Source: Thraustochytrium sp. TN22 (taxonomy: Eukaryota; Sar; Bigyra; Thraustochytrida; Thraustochytriidae). Taken from it: DNA of 64,000 bases. The notes under the pieces were generated by a model. It worked only from the letters and a program-made list of their open reading frames with translations, ran no database searches and was not told the DNA's origin. Positions 25,725-35,560 of the stretch are shown here, one piece after another. Each line of letters starts with the position of its first letter. Within the stretch, counting starts at the first letter, position 1. Made by a program: the position numbers and the translations under genes. The stretch is taken from assembly GCA_013306675.1 (NCBI GenBank), contig JABLUY010000107.1, forward strand, positions 54,083 to 118,082. The letters run 5' to 3'.

Positions 25725-28016
25725 ATGAGCCGCAAGGCGGTGGGGCGGTGGGAGCTGGAGCGCCGGCTGGGCGCGGGCTCCTTCGCGAGCGTCTTCCTGG
25801 CGCGCCGCCGCGAGGCCGCGCCGGCGGAGGCGGCGAGCGCCGCGGCGGAGGCGACCCTTCCGCGGCATGACGCGACCCCGCGCGGCGCGCGCGACGGCGT
25901 CGGCGCCGGTGCGGGCGCGGGCGCGGGCGCGGGCGCGGAGGCGGGCGCGGAGGCGGGCGCGGCTGCCGGCGGCGGCGGCGGCGGCAGCGAGGAGGGCGGC
26001 GCCGGCGGCGGGCGCGGTGGGACCGGCGACGGGGCCGAGGCGGCGGCCTGGCCCACGCGCGTGGCCATCAAGGCCATCTCGAGGTCCAAGCTAACCAAGA
26101 AGCTGGAGCGCAACCTGCACAAGGAGGTGTCCATCCTGCAGGGGCTCACGCATGTAAACATCGTGGCGCTGCTCGAGACCGTGGAGACGCAGCGCCACAT
26201 CTATCTCGTCATGGAGTATTGCGCCGGCGGGGACCTGCACGCGCTGCTCCGAAGCACAGGGCCCATGGACGTCGAGCTAGCGCGCCACTTCGTGCGACAG
26301 CTGGCTGACGGCATGCATTTTCTCTGGTCGCAGGACCTCATCCACCGCGACCTCAAGCCGCACAATCTGTTGCTCACGGAGCGTTCCGCGCGCGGAGTGC
26401 TCAAGATCGCCGACTTTGGCTTCGCCACCCACCTCGGCGCCGCCGCCATGGCCGACACCATGTGCGGCAGCCCTCTTTACATGGTACGTCATCGCTCGTA
26501 CGCGCCGCGCACTGTGCCTTGCTGACGCGCGACCGCCAACTGACTTGCTCTGTCTCTGTCCCTCTTTTCGCCGCAGGCGCCCGAAGTCCTCGACGGCAAA
26601 CGCTACGACAGCCGCGCTGACCTGTGGTCGGCCGGGACGATCCTCTTTGAGATGCTAGTGGGCAGGCCGCCGTACCACGGCACTTCGCCGCGCGAGCTCT
26701 TGCGCAACATCTTGCGCACGCCCTTTCGCTTCCCGACCGAGTCGCGGCCTTGTCCAGAGGCCTGCGTGGACCTGCTGCAGAGTCTGCTTCAGGCCGACCC
26801 GGCGCAGCGCTCTGGCTTTGAAGACTTTTACAATCATCCATTCTTGCGCGAGGGCCCGGACCCGGACAATGGCGCTCTCGCGCAGCTCGTCGCCGGCGAC
26901 AGCCAGGACAGCGGCGAGGAGTCTGACCTGCCCGACTCCGCGGCGGAGGCGTCTGACGAGGACGAAGCGCCCGAGACTGGCGAAGACGCCGCGCACAACG
27001 CGACGTCGGCTGTCGCGGGCTCCGGGACTGGTGCCAGCGCCTGCGGCGTGCCTCGGCCGACCGGCACGCCACCGGCGCCGCCCAGTCCTGGTGACGAAAC
27101 TTGGGAGTTCATCCAGTCCGCGGCCAAGGCGGACGTCGCCCGCAAACGCACGCAGAGCGCGCTGCCCCGCGTGCAGCACCAGCACGTCCCGTCTCCCCGG
27201 CGCGGGAGTGCCGGCGGGGCCGTGCGCAGCCCCAAGCGACGGCCGCACGCGCAGGCCGGCGGCGCGCCTTCACAGAGCGCCGGAACTGCGCTGACCGTGC
27301 AGGCGCTGCGGTTCGCCGGAGAGCTGGCGAAGCGCGTGCGGGTGCTCATGAGCATCGCGCATGAGCTCGCCGCGAGCGAGACCGGTGACGCCGAGGCCGA
27401 GTCGCGCATCACCTGCGATGTGAAGATGGCACACTACCGCAACTCGGCAGCCGTGGCGCTCGTCTTGACCGTCAAGGCGCTCAAGCTGCTCACGCTGGGG
27501 CTTGACGCCACGGAGCGCGCCGCGGGTGTGCCTGACCCGACTCTCCTGCGCGCCGCGCGCGTCATGCGAGAGGAGATCCGGACGCTGTATGCCGAGACGG
27601 CCGGCCACGGGGAGCGCTTCCGCGCCCAGGCTCGGCAGCTTGCCGCCACGGACCAGCTTCCGAGCGCGGAGAGTCTAATCATCGAGATTGCGCTGCAGCT
27701 CGGCAACGCGTGCGCGAGCCGCGAGATTCGGAACGACGAGAGCGCCGACCAGGACGAAGAGGAGGGCGGCGCCGGCGGCGCCGAGGACGCTGCCGATGGC
27801 ACAGGCGTCCTCGCCGCGCACGCGCGCGGTTCGTCACAGGCGCTCGAGGCGGCTGTCGCGCTGCTCGACCTCTTGCTTTGCGACCCGAGCATTCCCGGCG
27901 ACGACAAGGACCGTCTCTTGGGCTTGAAAGCTGTCTTCATGCAGCGCGTCTTGGCGGAGTCCGGGTCAAGATCCTCAGATCGTCGTCTTGCAAAGACGGG
28001 CGGGAGAGAAGTATGA
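25725..28016 (+). CDS. ATG1: ATG1/ULK-type autophagy-initiating kinase (two exons)
   Basis: Spliced CDS join(25725..26483, 26577..28016), 732 residues. The ATG at 25725 opens directly into the kinase (MSRKAVGRWELERRLGAGSF). Visible motifs: glycine loop GAGSFASVFLA, RVAIKAISRSKL, HRDLKPHNLLL, DFGFATHL, CGSPLYM-APEVL across the splice, and ADLWSAGTILFEMLVGRPP. CGSPLYMAPEV and the HRDLKPxNLLL loop match ATG1/ULK. The C-terminal third has two helical segments (HYRNSAAVALVLTVKALKLL; LEAAVALLDLLLCDPS) like the MIT/EAT domain that binds ATG13. It would start autophagosome formation. Oddities: about 80 residues of Gly/Ala/Glu insert between glycine loop and beta-3 lysine. Convergent with the Cys-repeat gene, 196 bp apart. 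Confidence 0.88.
26484..26576 (+). other. Intron of ATG1 kinase (93 nt, phase 0)
   Basis: Donor gtacgt directly after the codon for Met in SPLYM, acceptor cgccgcag before GCG-CCC-GAA (APE). Splicing restores the invariant SPLYMAPEV segment; unspliced reading stops at 26525. Confidence 0.93.
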
Positions 28017-28212
28017 AAGGGGGGAGGAAGAGAAGACTACCTTCCATGACGCGTGCATGCTGCACGCACCATGCTGCACGCATGCTGCATACTCGAGCAA
28101 GCGTATTCCTTTCCTTCGTACATGTTCCATGGTCACCTTTTAGAGAAGCTCTAAGTTAAGAAAGGGAGAGAACGATGCAAGCATCGCGATCGCGGCGGTA
28201 TGATTCTCCGTC

Positions 28213-31200
28213 TCATGCCGCGCACGCCGAGGCCGCAGTGGCGGCGGCCTCGAGGGGCTCCTTAGCCAGCAGGATGCGCTCCTGCAGCTCCTGGCTCGCT
28301 ACTGCGATGCGCTGAAAAATGTCGGACGCCTGGGCCTGCAGGTCGGGGTGGTACGCCACCCACCGATCTGGATGCCACTCGAGCGAGGCGCGGTAGTATG
28401 CCTTGCGAACCTGGGACGAGGTGGCGTCCTCCGACACACCAAGGACCTCCTCGGCGGTCATCTCTTCCGTGGGCACGCCAAGGCCGGAGAGCAGCTTGGC
28501 AGGCCCGCTCTGGAGCTCGACAAAGGCGCCTCGGGCAAGCGGCTGCGGGCTGCGCAGCACGACAATGCCCATAGCGGCCAGCTCCGCCTCGCAGGCGCTG
28601 GCCAGCAGCCAGGCCGACCAGGGCCGTGAGACGAAGTGCACGGCGTCGGCCGCCGCCATCCCTGCCTCGCCCACCGCGCACTGGAGGCGCACCGGGACAG
28701 AGGCGCAGCGGCGCAATGCGCGGAGCGCCTCGACCATGTTGCGGTGCACCGAGAGGCGGAGGACCGCAGAGCGTAGCGTCGGCATGGACGCCATGACCGC
28801 GACAAGCTCGAGGTCGCCCGCCACCTGCGCAAAGCGCACCTGCGAGAAGGTGATCCACTCGCCAGGCCGGTAGCGCACGTCGTCCGCCTCGAGGTTGTCG
28901 CTTGGGAGAAAGTCGCGCGACACGGTGCCGGCGCGGCGCGCGCGCAGCGTGACGTAGTCTTGCCGGCCCGCATGCGCCGTCAAATTGACGGGAAAGTCGA
29001 ACTGGTCCACGAGCTGGAAGTGCAGCGGGCCAAGGTCCTGCCCGGAGAGCAGCGTGCCAGATGTGACCAGCTCGAAGAGCTCGCGCGTCTGGAAGACAGC
29101 GAGGCGCCAGGGCACGCAGACGGCGACGCGGCAGGTCTCAATCTCGCGCCGAGTCAGCGTCCCCGCGGCGCGGCCGGCCAGCCCGTGCGCCGCGCACTTT
29201 TGCGGCGCCTCCGAGGCGCCCTCGAGGTCCGCAGGCACGATCGGCTGCTGGCAGAGCGCCACGGCCAGGTCGGCGCCCGCCGTGGGCAGGACCGTTTGCG
29301 CGCAGGAGGCTGGCCGCTGGTCCGTGGCGTTCCGACACAGCGCGATGGCCTGCCCCCGAGCGAGCCGTGGCAGATTCGTGACGGCGGCGGCGCACATGCC
29401 TGGCGAGGCGTTCGAGGCGCCCGTGCAGAGCTCCGTCCTGTCGAGCACGGACCAGGAGAGAGGCGCCGCCGCAAAGCAGGCGGCCGACACATTGGCACCG
29501 CCGGCCGCGGCGGCGCAAAAGGTGGCGAGCTGGCGCTTCTCGAAGTCACGCGTGCTGCCACCAAAAACCTGGGCCACGCAGTCCTGCGCCCCGCGCGGAT
29601 CGGTGCGGCAGAGCGTGACGAGCTGGTCGTCTGTGAAGCCGATTGGATCCTCCCTGAGCTCCGCGTAGCAGCGGATTGGCACGTCGCTGGCGTGCCCGGC
29701 GCACAGGGCGGCCGTCTTGGCCTGGGACAGGCCAAGCTCAAGCCCGAAGCGCACGCACGGGGCCAGGCCGCGCAGGTCGCCGGCACCGGGCGCACAGAGG
29801 CGCGCCACGGCGACTGGGTCATCGAGACCGCCGCCCGAGCCCGCCTGGATGCACCGCGGGAGCCACCGCACGCGGTCCTTGTCGGCGCCCGCGCACAGCT
29901 GTGCGGCCTCCGCCGGCGCGAAGGCCGGGGCGAGCCCCTGGAGGCACTCTGCGGGCGGTCCCGCGGCCCCGCCGCCCGCGCAGACCGCAGCGATCTGGCC
30001 AAGGGCGAAGCCGCGACGCGCAGCAACGTGCACGCACTCGGGGCTGGCGTCGAGCGAGGCGAGCTCGAGCGTCTGCGCCGGCTTGACCTGAAGCAGGTCC
30101 GCGAGCGTGGCGGCATCCCGGGTCAGCTGCGCTCCGTCGCGGCCCGCGTCGGCGCGGCACAGCTTGAGCACGGACTTGGTGCTAACTCGCTTGGTCTGCG
30201 CGGCGAGGGCGTCCAGGACGCAAGAGGCTCGCAGCGTACCTGGTCTCGGGGCACCGGCACAGGCCTCCACGATGGTCTCGGGACTGAGACGCTCCGGCGA
30301 GGCCACGAGCGCCGCGGCGCAGACCGCCGGTCCGTCGCCGGCGAGGCTCCCTGTGCAGAGGCGCTCGCGATGCGGTGTGGCCAGGGGCGCCTCGAGGACA
30401 CAGTCCACGAGCGTCTGCGTGCCGTTTGGCACGCTGGCGCAGAGCTCGACGACGGCCTCGCTCTCGGAGCGACCGCCGCCGACGAGCCTGCGGTGCGCCC
30501 AAACGCAGTCCACCGCAGCGTCGCGGCCATACTCGGCACGCATGCAGAGCTCCTCGAGGCGCTCGCGCGGGCGGTCGAAGACACGCGCTTTGAGCAATGG
30601 CTTGCCGAACTCCATGCAGGCGGCCGGGTCGCGCCCGTCGAGCCCGACCGAAGAAAGCGCGGCACCGGCCGCGTCCACGGCGGCCGGCTCGCACACGCGC
30701 ATGACGTCCTCCTTGTCCGCGTCCTTGAAAGCCCGGCCCATCTGCACGGCGCAGCGCACCGGGTATGCGTCGCGGGCCCCGCGGCAGAGACGCGCGGCGA
30801 AGTCGGCGTCGAGCTTGCGTCCCACGGCCTCGACCAGGCACTCGGCCGGGCCGCGGCACGCGTCGGCCGGCGCGTCGCGGCACATCTCCGCCGCCCAATT
30901 CGCGTACTGGGCCAAGTGCGGCTTGGAAAAACCGCGCGCCAGGGCCTCGAGGCAGCAGAGGCCATGCAGATGGGCCGGTGCAGCGCAGGCGGCGATGACG
31001 GGCTCGTTCCGCGCGCCACCCGAGAGGCCGGCCTTTTGCGCCTTGGCAAAGCACGTGGCTGGGCCGGAGTCCTGGGCGCCGCGGCAGAGTGCCACCAGAG
31101 CGTCGGTTGTGAGCGCGGGGTCGATTTTGGCCGCCGCGGCGAGGCAGCGCAGCTGCGGGTCGCCCGGGATGCCCGGCGCCAGGTGCGGGTCGCGGCAGAG

Positions 31201-32430
31201 CGCGGCGGCCGCCTCAAGAGGCGCACTGTGGTGCCGCAGGCCGCGCATGCAGTGCGCCCTGGCTACGCCGTGCTCCTCGGCGCGCGAGTAGGATCCGTGC
31301 GCGCGACAGAGTGCGAGGCCATCCTGCAGCGAAATGGGCACGTTGGTGCGCAGCAGGTCACGGAGGCAGGTGCTGGGCCCGGTCTGCGAGGCGGCGTCCG
31401 CCTCGGGCGTGGTGGTCGTCCCGTTGCACAGGACGACCCGCCCTGGCGCGTCGAGCTGTGTCGGTGCCTGGCGCACGCAGCGCAGGCGCTCCGCAATGCT
31501 CTCGGGCGCATCGATGGCATTGCATAGGCCCGCGCGATCTGCGTCCGCCACCGCGGTCTGCACCTGGTTCCATCCGTGGTGCGAGAAGCAGCTCACGGGC
31601 GCCAGCGAAACGGCCTCGCGGCACAGCGTCGCCACCAGGCGCTGTGGCACGCCCGCCCTGGCGGCGGCCAGGGCGCACTCGCCAGGCGCCGCGGACCTGG
31701 CGCCGCTGCACACCTCCGCGCACGCCTCAGGGGGTCCGCCGGCGCATGCCACAGCGCAGTCGCCAGGCGCGCTGGAGGCGGCGCCTTGGCAGATGTGCAC
31801 GACCTGGTCGACCTCGAGCGCGCGATTCTTCTTGCGCGCGGTCTCGGCACATGACCCGGCAAATCGGCCGCCGCGCTGGCAGAGCCGCACGCGGGTCTCG
31901 GGCTGCTCAAAGCCGGACAGGCGCACTACGTCCGCGACGCACGAGACCTTGGCAGCCGCAGCTGGCGAGGACTCAGTCTCCGCGCAAAGGCGAGCCAGGT
32001 CCTGCACCGGAATGCGAGCGTCCTGGGCGAGGTGAATGCACTGGCCAACAGCCGAGGTAGTCGCCCGCGCGCACAGGGCGATCAAGTCGCGCGGGGCCCA
32101 AGCGCCAACATGGTCCTGTGCCGCCTGCACGCAGTGGCGCATGGCAGCCGTATTGCTCGCGCCCGCGCACAAGGCGATGAGGTCCTCGCGACTCGGCAGC
32201 CTCTCCGAGAAGGTCGCTACGCACTGCACGGGCTCAGCGCTCTTGGCTGTGCCCGCGCACAGGCGCTCTCGTTGGCTGCGCGGCCAAGGGGCCAGCGCGC
32301 CTGCACCCGTGCACGCGTTGGCTTCGCTTTCATGCTCTGCCGCCTGCGCGTGCGCTTGGCTCAGCAACGCCGCCGCCGCCAGGAGCGCCAGCGCGGCCGC
32401 TAGGAAGGTCTTGGTCTTTGTCGCCGCCAT
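28213..32430 (-). CDS. Secretory-pathway Cys-repeat protein with C-terminal J domain
   Basis: A 1405-residue protein from the ATG at 32430, chosen because it gives a signal peptide (KTKTFLAAALALLAAAALLS, AHA cleavage). Residues about 30-1105 hold roughly 30 modules of about 35 residues. Each has a pattern like xLCxGAxxxxPxxCxxxA (for example ALCRGAQDSGPATCFAKA and ELCTGASNASPGMCAAAV), that is, two cysteines per module in most units. Residues about 1107-1320 are a different, non-repetitive, probably beta-rich region. Residues about 1327-1385 form a J domain (AEEVLGVSEDATSSQVRKAY, then EWHPDRW with the HPD triad). A J domain behind a signal peptide suggests an ER-lumen co-chaperone that recruits BiP; the repeats may be disulfide-bonded or bind clients. 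Repeat family not recognised. No ER-retention signal at the end (ASACAA). Confidence 0.85.
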   Translation of the reverse strand: MAATKTKTFLAAALALLAAAALLSQAHAQAAEHESEANACTGAGALAPWPRSQRERLCAGTAKSAEPVQCVATFSERLPSREDLIALCAGASNTAAMRHCVQAAQDHVGAWAPRDLIALCARATTSAVGQCIHLAQDARIPVQDLARLCAETESSPAAAAKVSCVADVVRLSGFEQPETRVRLCQRGGRFAGSCAETARKKNRALEVDQVVHICQGAASSAPGDCAVACAGGPPEACAEVCSGARSAAPGECALAAARAGVPQRLVATLCREAVSLAPVSCFSHHGWNQVQTAVADADRAGLCNAIDAPESIAERLRCVRQAPTQLDAPGRVVLCNGTTTTPEADAASQTGPSTCLRDLLRTNVPISLQDGLALCRAHGSYSRAEEHGVARAHCMRGLRHHSAPLEAAAALCRDPHLAPGIPGDPQLRCLAAAAKIDPALTTDALVALCRGAQDSGPATCFAKAQKAGLSGGARNEPVIAACAAPAHLHGLCCLEALARGFSKPHLAQYANWAAEMCRDAPADACRGPAECLVEAVGRKLDADFAARLCRGARDAYPVRCAVQMGRAFKDADKEDVMRVCEPAAVDAAGAALSSVGLDGRDPAACMEFGKPLLKARVFDRPRERLEELCMRAEYGRDAAVDCVWAHRRLVGGGRSESEAVVELCASVPNGTQTLVDCVLEAPLATPHRERLCTGSLAGDGPAVCAAALVASPERLSPETIVEACAGAPRPGTLRASCVLDALAAQTKRVSTKSVLKLCRADAGRDGAQLTRDAATLADLLQVKPAQTLELASLDASPECVHVAARRGFALGQIAAVCAGGGAAGPPAECLQGLAPAFAPAEAAQLCAGADKDRVRWLPRCIQAGSGGGLDDPVAVARLCAPGAGDLRGLAPCVRFGLELGLSQAKTAALCAGHASDVPIRCYAELREDPIGFTDDQLVTLCRTDPRGAQDCVAQVFGGSTRDFEKRQLATFCAAAAGGANVSAACFAAAPLSWSVLDRTELCTGASNASPGMCAAAVTNLPRLARGQAIALCRNATDQRPASCAQTVLPTAGADLAVALCQQPIVPADLEGASEAPQKCAAHGLAGRAAGTLTRREIETCRVAVCVPWRLAVFQTRELFELVTSGTLLSGQDLGPLHFQLVDQFDFPVNLTAHAGRQDYVTLRARRAGTVSRDFLPSDNLEADDVRYRPGEWITFSQVRFAQVAGDLELVAVMASMPTLRSAVLRLSVHRNMVEALRALRRCASVPVRLQCAVGEAGMAAADAVHFVSRPWSAWLLASACEAELAAMGIVVLRSPQPLARGAFVELQSGPAKLLSGLGVPTEEMTAEEVLGVSEDATSSQVRKAYYRASLEWHPDRWVAYHPDLQAQASDIFQRIAVASQELQERILLAKEPLEAAATAASACAA

Positions 32431-32478
32431 CCTCCCGGCGCTCGCGCGCCTGAGCGGTGAGCTTGTGCTCTGCATTCG

Positions 32479-32481
32479 CAG

Positions 32482-32512
<31 letters not shown>

Positions 32513-32526
32513 GGCAGGCAGGCAGT
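32479..32526. repeat. Tetranucleotide microsatellite near Cys-repeat gene start
   Basis: Runs of gcac (about eight) then ggca (about four), 49-96 bp upstream of the ATG at 32430. Upstream codons in frame read through it, but that translation (ACVRACVRACLR) is a repeat artefact. Confidence 0.85.
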
Positions 32527-32959
32527 GGCTGGCACTGATCCTCACCCTGGCTGTCCACCTGCCCCGAGTTCGTGTTGGTGGGTCGCTCTCCGGGACTCGT
32601 CGTCGCGCTCGCTCCAACAAGCTCTCGAGGCGCCGTGCGCGCGCAGACGGGCGTGCGGGCGAGGCGGCCACAGGTCCCGCCGCCGCCGCCTCCGCCGCCT
32701 CCGCCCGCCGCCGAGCCCTGCGCGCCGCGCGCGGGCGTGCGGACTGCCCGCCTCGACCGCGACACTGGCACGCAGATTGGAAAAAGACCTCTTCTGATTT
32801 CGATTTTCCTGCGTAAAGCGCAGCAAAAGCACCGTAACGGTAAGCACGCGTGGCGCGCCGGCTGAGGCTGGGACGCGCGCGTCCCACTACGAGTCCAGCC
32901 AGGTCCGTGCGAAGCCGCGGCAAAAGCGGTGCCGGGCGGCAGCAAGGACGGCGGCCAGC

Positions 32960-33943
32960 ATGGCGCTGGGCACCGTCTACGCGGAGGCGGTGCAGCGGCG
33001 GTACCGGTCGCCGGTGTGCTCGGCGGCCTTTTGCTTCCACGTGCTGACCGTGGTGGGCGCCCTGCTGGTGCCGTTCTACGTGGGGTTCGCGTCGCGGAAC
33101 TTCTGGGTGAAGACGAACACCTTCTTCGACCAGCCCAAGCTGCAGTTCAAGTATGACGTGGTGCTGCTGCTGCATGGCGAGGCCGGCGAGGCGCGCGAGA
33201 TGCAGACCTGGGCGTGGGCGTCCAATGAGGACGTGCGCATGACGTACGAGCCCTTTTTGCGCGCGCCGGTGGTGCGCGCATGGCGCGAGGATGACAATAT
33301 GGACGGCATCGCGGACCGCTGGGCCGTCACCATGCAGATGCCCCTCTCGGCGGACGAACGAGTCTTGCACGTGCAGGCCCTGGCGGCCTTTGACTATTCG
33401 CTCGAGGGCATGGCGCTGCTCGACATGGACGGCCTGGTGTTCGTGGACTACAGTAGCCCGCTGCCGGGCACCGGCTTGCAGGTGGAGGGCGAGGCGCGCC
33501 TGCACCAGCGCGCGCCACTCTCGGTGCGGCGCGCCAACGCGAACCCGGACTTGCGCTTCACGGCGGGGCGCAGCGTGGCCTCGGTGCGATCCACGTCCAT
33601 GGGAGAGGTGTTGGCGAGCTACGCCAAGCGGAACTTCACCATGGAGCTGGCCAACGCGTACCAGGTGTGGGAGCCCGTGTACGCCATGGACGCCTACAGC
33701 ACGACGGCTGACAGCTTCTGTTTGAATCTGACCGTGCACGTGCCACGGGACGAGCTGACCTACACGCCGGACCTGGCGGAGGTGCTCAAGGCAGCGTGGA
33801 TTCAGTATGTCTCCCTCTTCGCGCTGTTTTACGTGCTCTTCTACATGCTGCGGTCCTTCGTCTTCTCGAACCAGGTTCTCGAGTCCATTGTGGAGACGGA
33901 GGGCCGTGCTCCGCAGGCGCACTTCAAGCAGCATCGATTCTAA
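32960..33943 (+). CDS. TMEM231: TMEM231, ciliary transition-zone protein
   Basis: A 327-residue protein with one helix near each end: residues about 20-45 (CFHVLTVVGALLVPFYVGFA) and about 277-300 (WIQYVSLFALFYVLFYMLRS). Between them is a lumenal/extracellular domain beginning SRNFWVKTNTFFDQPKLQFK. This FW-K-(x)-Q-P start and the end YVSLF...FVFSNQVLES match the TMEM231 family. TMEM231 is part of the MKS/B9 complex at the ciliary transition zone and helps form the diffusion barrier, so its presence implies that the organism builds a flagellum. Length matches the animal protein (about 316). A 529-bp divergent spacer separates it from the Cys-repeat gene; it converges with eS10, 168 bp away, in a spacer rich in agagca repeats. 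Confidence 0.85.
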   Translation: MALGTVYAEAVQRRYRSPVCSAAFCFHVLTVVGALLVPFYVGFASRNFWVKTNTFFDQPKLQFKYDVVLLLHGEAGEAREMQTWAWASNEDVRMTYEPFLRAPVVRAWREDDNMDGIADRWAVTMQMPLSADERVLHVQALAAFDYSLEGMALLDMDGLVFVDYSSPLPGTGLQVEGEARLHQRAPLSVRRANANPDLRFTAGRSVASVRSTSMGEVLASYAKRNFTMELANAYQVWEPVYAMDAYSTTADSFCLNLTVHVPRDELTYTPDLAEVLKAAWIQYVSLFALFYVLFYMLRSFVFSNQVLESIVETEGRAPQAHFKQHRF

Positions 33944-34111
33944 ACGAGGGAATACACCCGAGACAGTCAAGCGCCTGTCTGTCAGTGGCCGGATCCGTGG
34001 AGAAACCAAGAGCAAGAGCAAGAGCAAGGCAAAGAGCAAGGCCAAGAGCAAGGCGAGGGAAGGCAGGCAGGCGTTTCGATCGTGGTTGATAGAGAAGGGT
34101 AAACAATGAAT

Positions 34112-34923
34112 CTACTGACCCCGGCCAAAGCCGCCCTCCCGGCGGTAGCCGCCATCGGCACCACCGTAGCCGCCGCCGCCGCGGCCGAAGCCACCGTCGC
34201 GGAAGCGCGGGTTGAAGTCACGGCCGGCGCCGCCGTCCTTGCCGAAGCCGCCACGCTCGCCGTAGCGGTCGCCACCGAAGCCGCCGCGCTCACGGCCGAA
34301 GCCGCCGGGGCCGCCAGGGCCAGCCGGGCGGGCAGCCGGGGCCGCCTGCTTCTTGTGCGTCTGCGGCACGATCTCCTCCGGGAGGTGCAGAAATTCCCTC
34401 AGGTACGCGATGCCCTCCTCCGTGAGGTACCAGTAGTACCACTGCCAGTTGAAGGTCTCGCGCACGTAGCCGCGCGACTTGAGCGAGGTCATCAGCTTGA
34501 TCACCTCCAGGTTGGGCACCGCAATAGAATCATGCTTGGGCTTGACGAAGTCCTTCTGGGCCACCACGACGCCCTCTGTGTCACTCATCCATCCCAAGCG
34601 CAAGACCGTCAGTGTTTCCTGTTCCTGCTCCTGCTCCTCGTCCATCTCGCCCTCGCTTTCACCCCTCCGCAATCAATTGCAAGACCACGCAGAACCACGT
34701 CTCCGTGGCGTCCGCCGCCATTCTCTCCCTCGCCTCGTCGCTGCGCCTCGCGTCCTGCGCCCCGCCGCCGCTCCGCAGCCTGACGCCCATCATCACCATC
34801 ATCATCATCTCCAGCCTCCTCCCGCTCGCGCCCGCCGCGCCGCGCCAGCTGGCGCCGCTCGCAGCACGTACCCTTGAACAGGTGCGAGTACACCGCCAGC
34901 CGGTTCTTCTTGGTCACGATCAT
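34112..34923 (-). CDS. RPS10: Ribosomal protein eS10 (two exons)
   Basis: Spliced CDS complement(join(34112..34575, 34872..34923)), 171 residues. Exon 1 encodes [17 protein letters not shown] plus the first base of a Glu codon; exon 2 continues [15 protein letters not shown]. The joined [13 protein letters not shown] matches the eS10 family exactly at the splice. [41 protein letters not shown] and [10 protein letters not shown] are the conserved core. The tail (about 105-171) is Gly/Arg/Phe-rich with [10 protein letters not shown]-type repeats, longer than but similar to the eS10 tails elsewhere. It is a 40S subunit component near the beak and mRNA entry. It shares a divergent promoter with uL14, another ribosomal protein gene. 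Confidence 0.96.
34576..34871 (-). other. Intron of eS10 (296 nt, phase 1)
   Basis: On the minus strand the donor is gtacgt (34871 downward) and the acceptor gacacag (ending 34576). It contains cat-rich repeats on the plus strand (catcatcaccatcatcatca, near 34790). Placement is fixed by the eS10 protein family. Confidence 0.93.
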
Positions 34924-35051
34924 CCTGCCGCTGGCCTCGTCCCGCGCGCCGTCGCCGACCTGCTCGAACCCCGTTTAGTCGCGCCGCGGCCTCCCTCTGC
35001 CGCCCGTCGCCGCCACCCCTCCGCGCCGGCGCATCCGAGGATGCCCCGGCT

Positions 35052-35096
35052 ACCCTAACCCTGCCCGCTTGGGCCGCTTCGCGCCAGGGTTAGGGT
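35052..35096. promoter_or_regulatory. Telomere-motif inverted repeat in divergent ribosomal-protein promoter
   Basis: A perfect 12-bp inverted repeat, accctaaccctg at 35052-35063 and cagggttagggt at 35085-35096, with a 21-nt spacer. It lies 129 bp from the eS10 ATG and 465 bp from the uL14 ATG. Each arm contains one and a half TTAGGG units. Telobox-type or Tbf1/Rap1-bound TTAGGG motifs are known in ribosomal-protein promoters of plants and many fungi. The symmetrical arrangement suggests a dimer-binding activator serving both genes (inference). Confidence 0.6.
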
Positions 35097-35370
35097 CCCG
35101 GCCTGCTTGCGCGCGCCTGCGCGCGCGGCCGCTGGCACGCCGGAACCGGCCCAAGCGGCCGCCGGCGAAACCGGGCCGCCGCGCCGCGTTTGAAATTTGA
35201 ATGGAGCGAGGCGATAGGGCCAAGCAGGCGCGCGCCGCAGGGGCCGCCGAGAGGACGATCAAATCGCTGGCGGAGCGCGAGGTAGGTTGCGCGCGGCGCG
35301 CGGGCGGGGCGGGGGCGGCGGCCGCGGCTGCGGCGGTGGCGCTGCGGCGCTGCGGCGCTGCGGCGCTGCG

Positions 35371-35376
<6 letters not shown>

Positions 35377-35402
<26 letters not shown>

Positions 35403-35432
35403 ACGAGACGCGACGCGACGCGACGCGACGCG
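35377..35432. repeat. GACGC pentanucleotide repeat upstream of uL14
   Basis: About ten gcgac units with a single cgacgagacg interruption, preceded by an 8-bp gcgctgcg tandem (35338-35374) and followed by gagggcgagagc repeats. It ends about 129 bp before the uL14 start. Confidence 0.85.
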
Positions 35433-35560
35433 CGAGGGGCCGGGCGGCGACGAGGGCGAGAGCGAGGGCGAGAGCGAGGGCGAGAACGAGGGCGAGAGCG
35501 GGGCACTGACGGTGGAGACGGCTGCGCAGAAGACAGAGGACTACACACTCGCACAGCGAG

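Noticed and set aside
28960-31527. 855-codon plus-strand frame opposite the Cys-repeat gene
   Set aside because: Arg/Ala/Gly-rich with no motif; the minus strand has signal peptide, regular Cys modules and a J domain.
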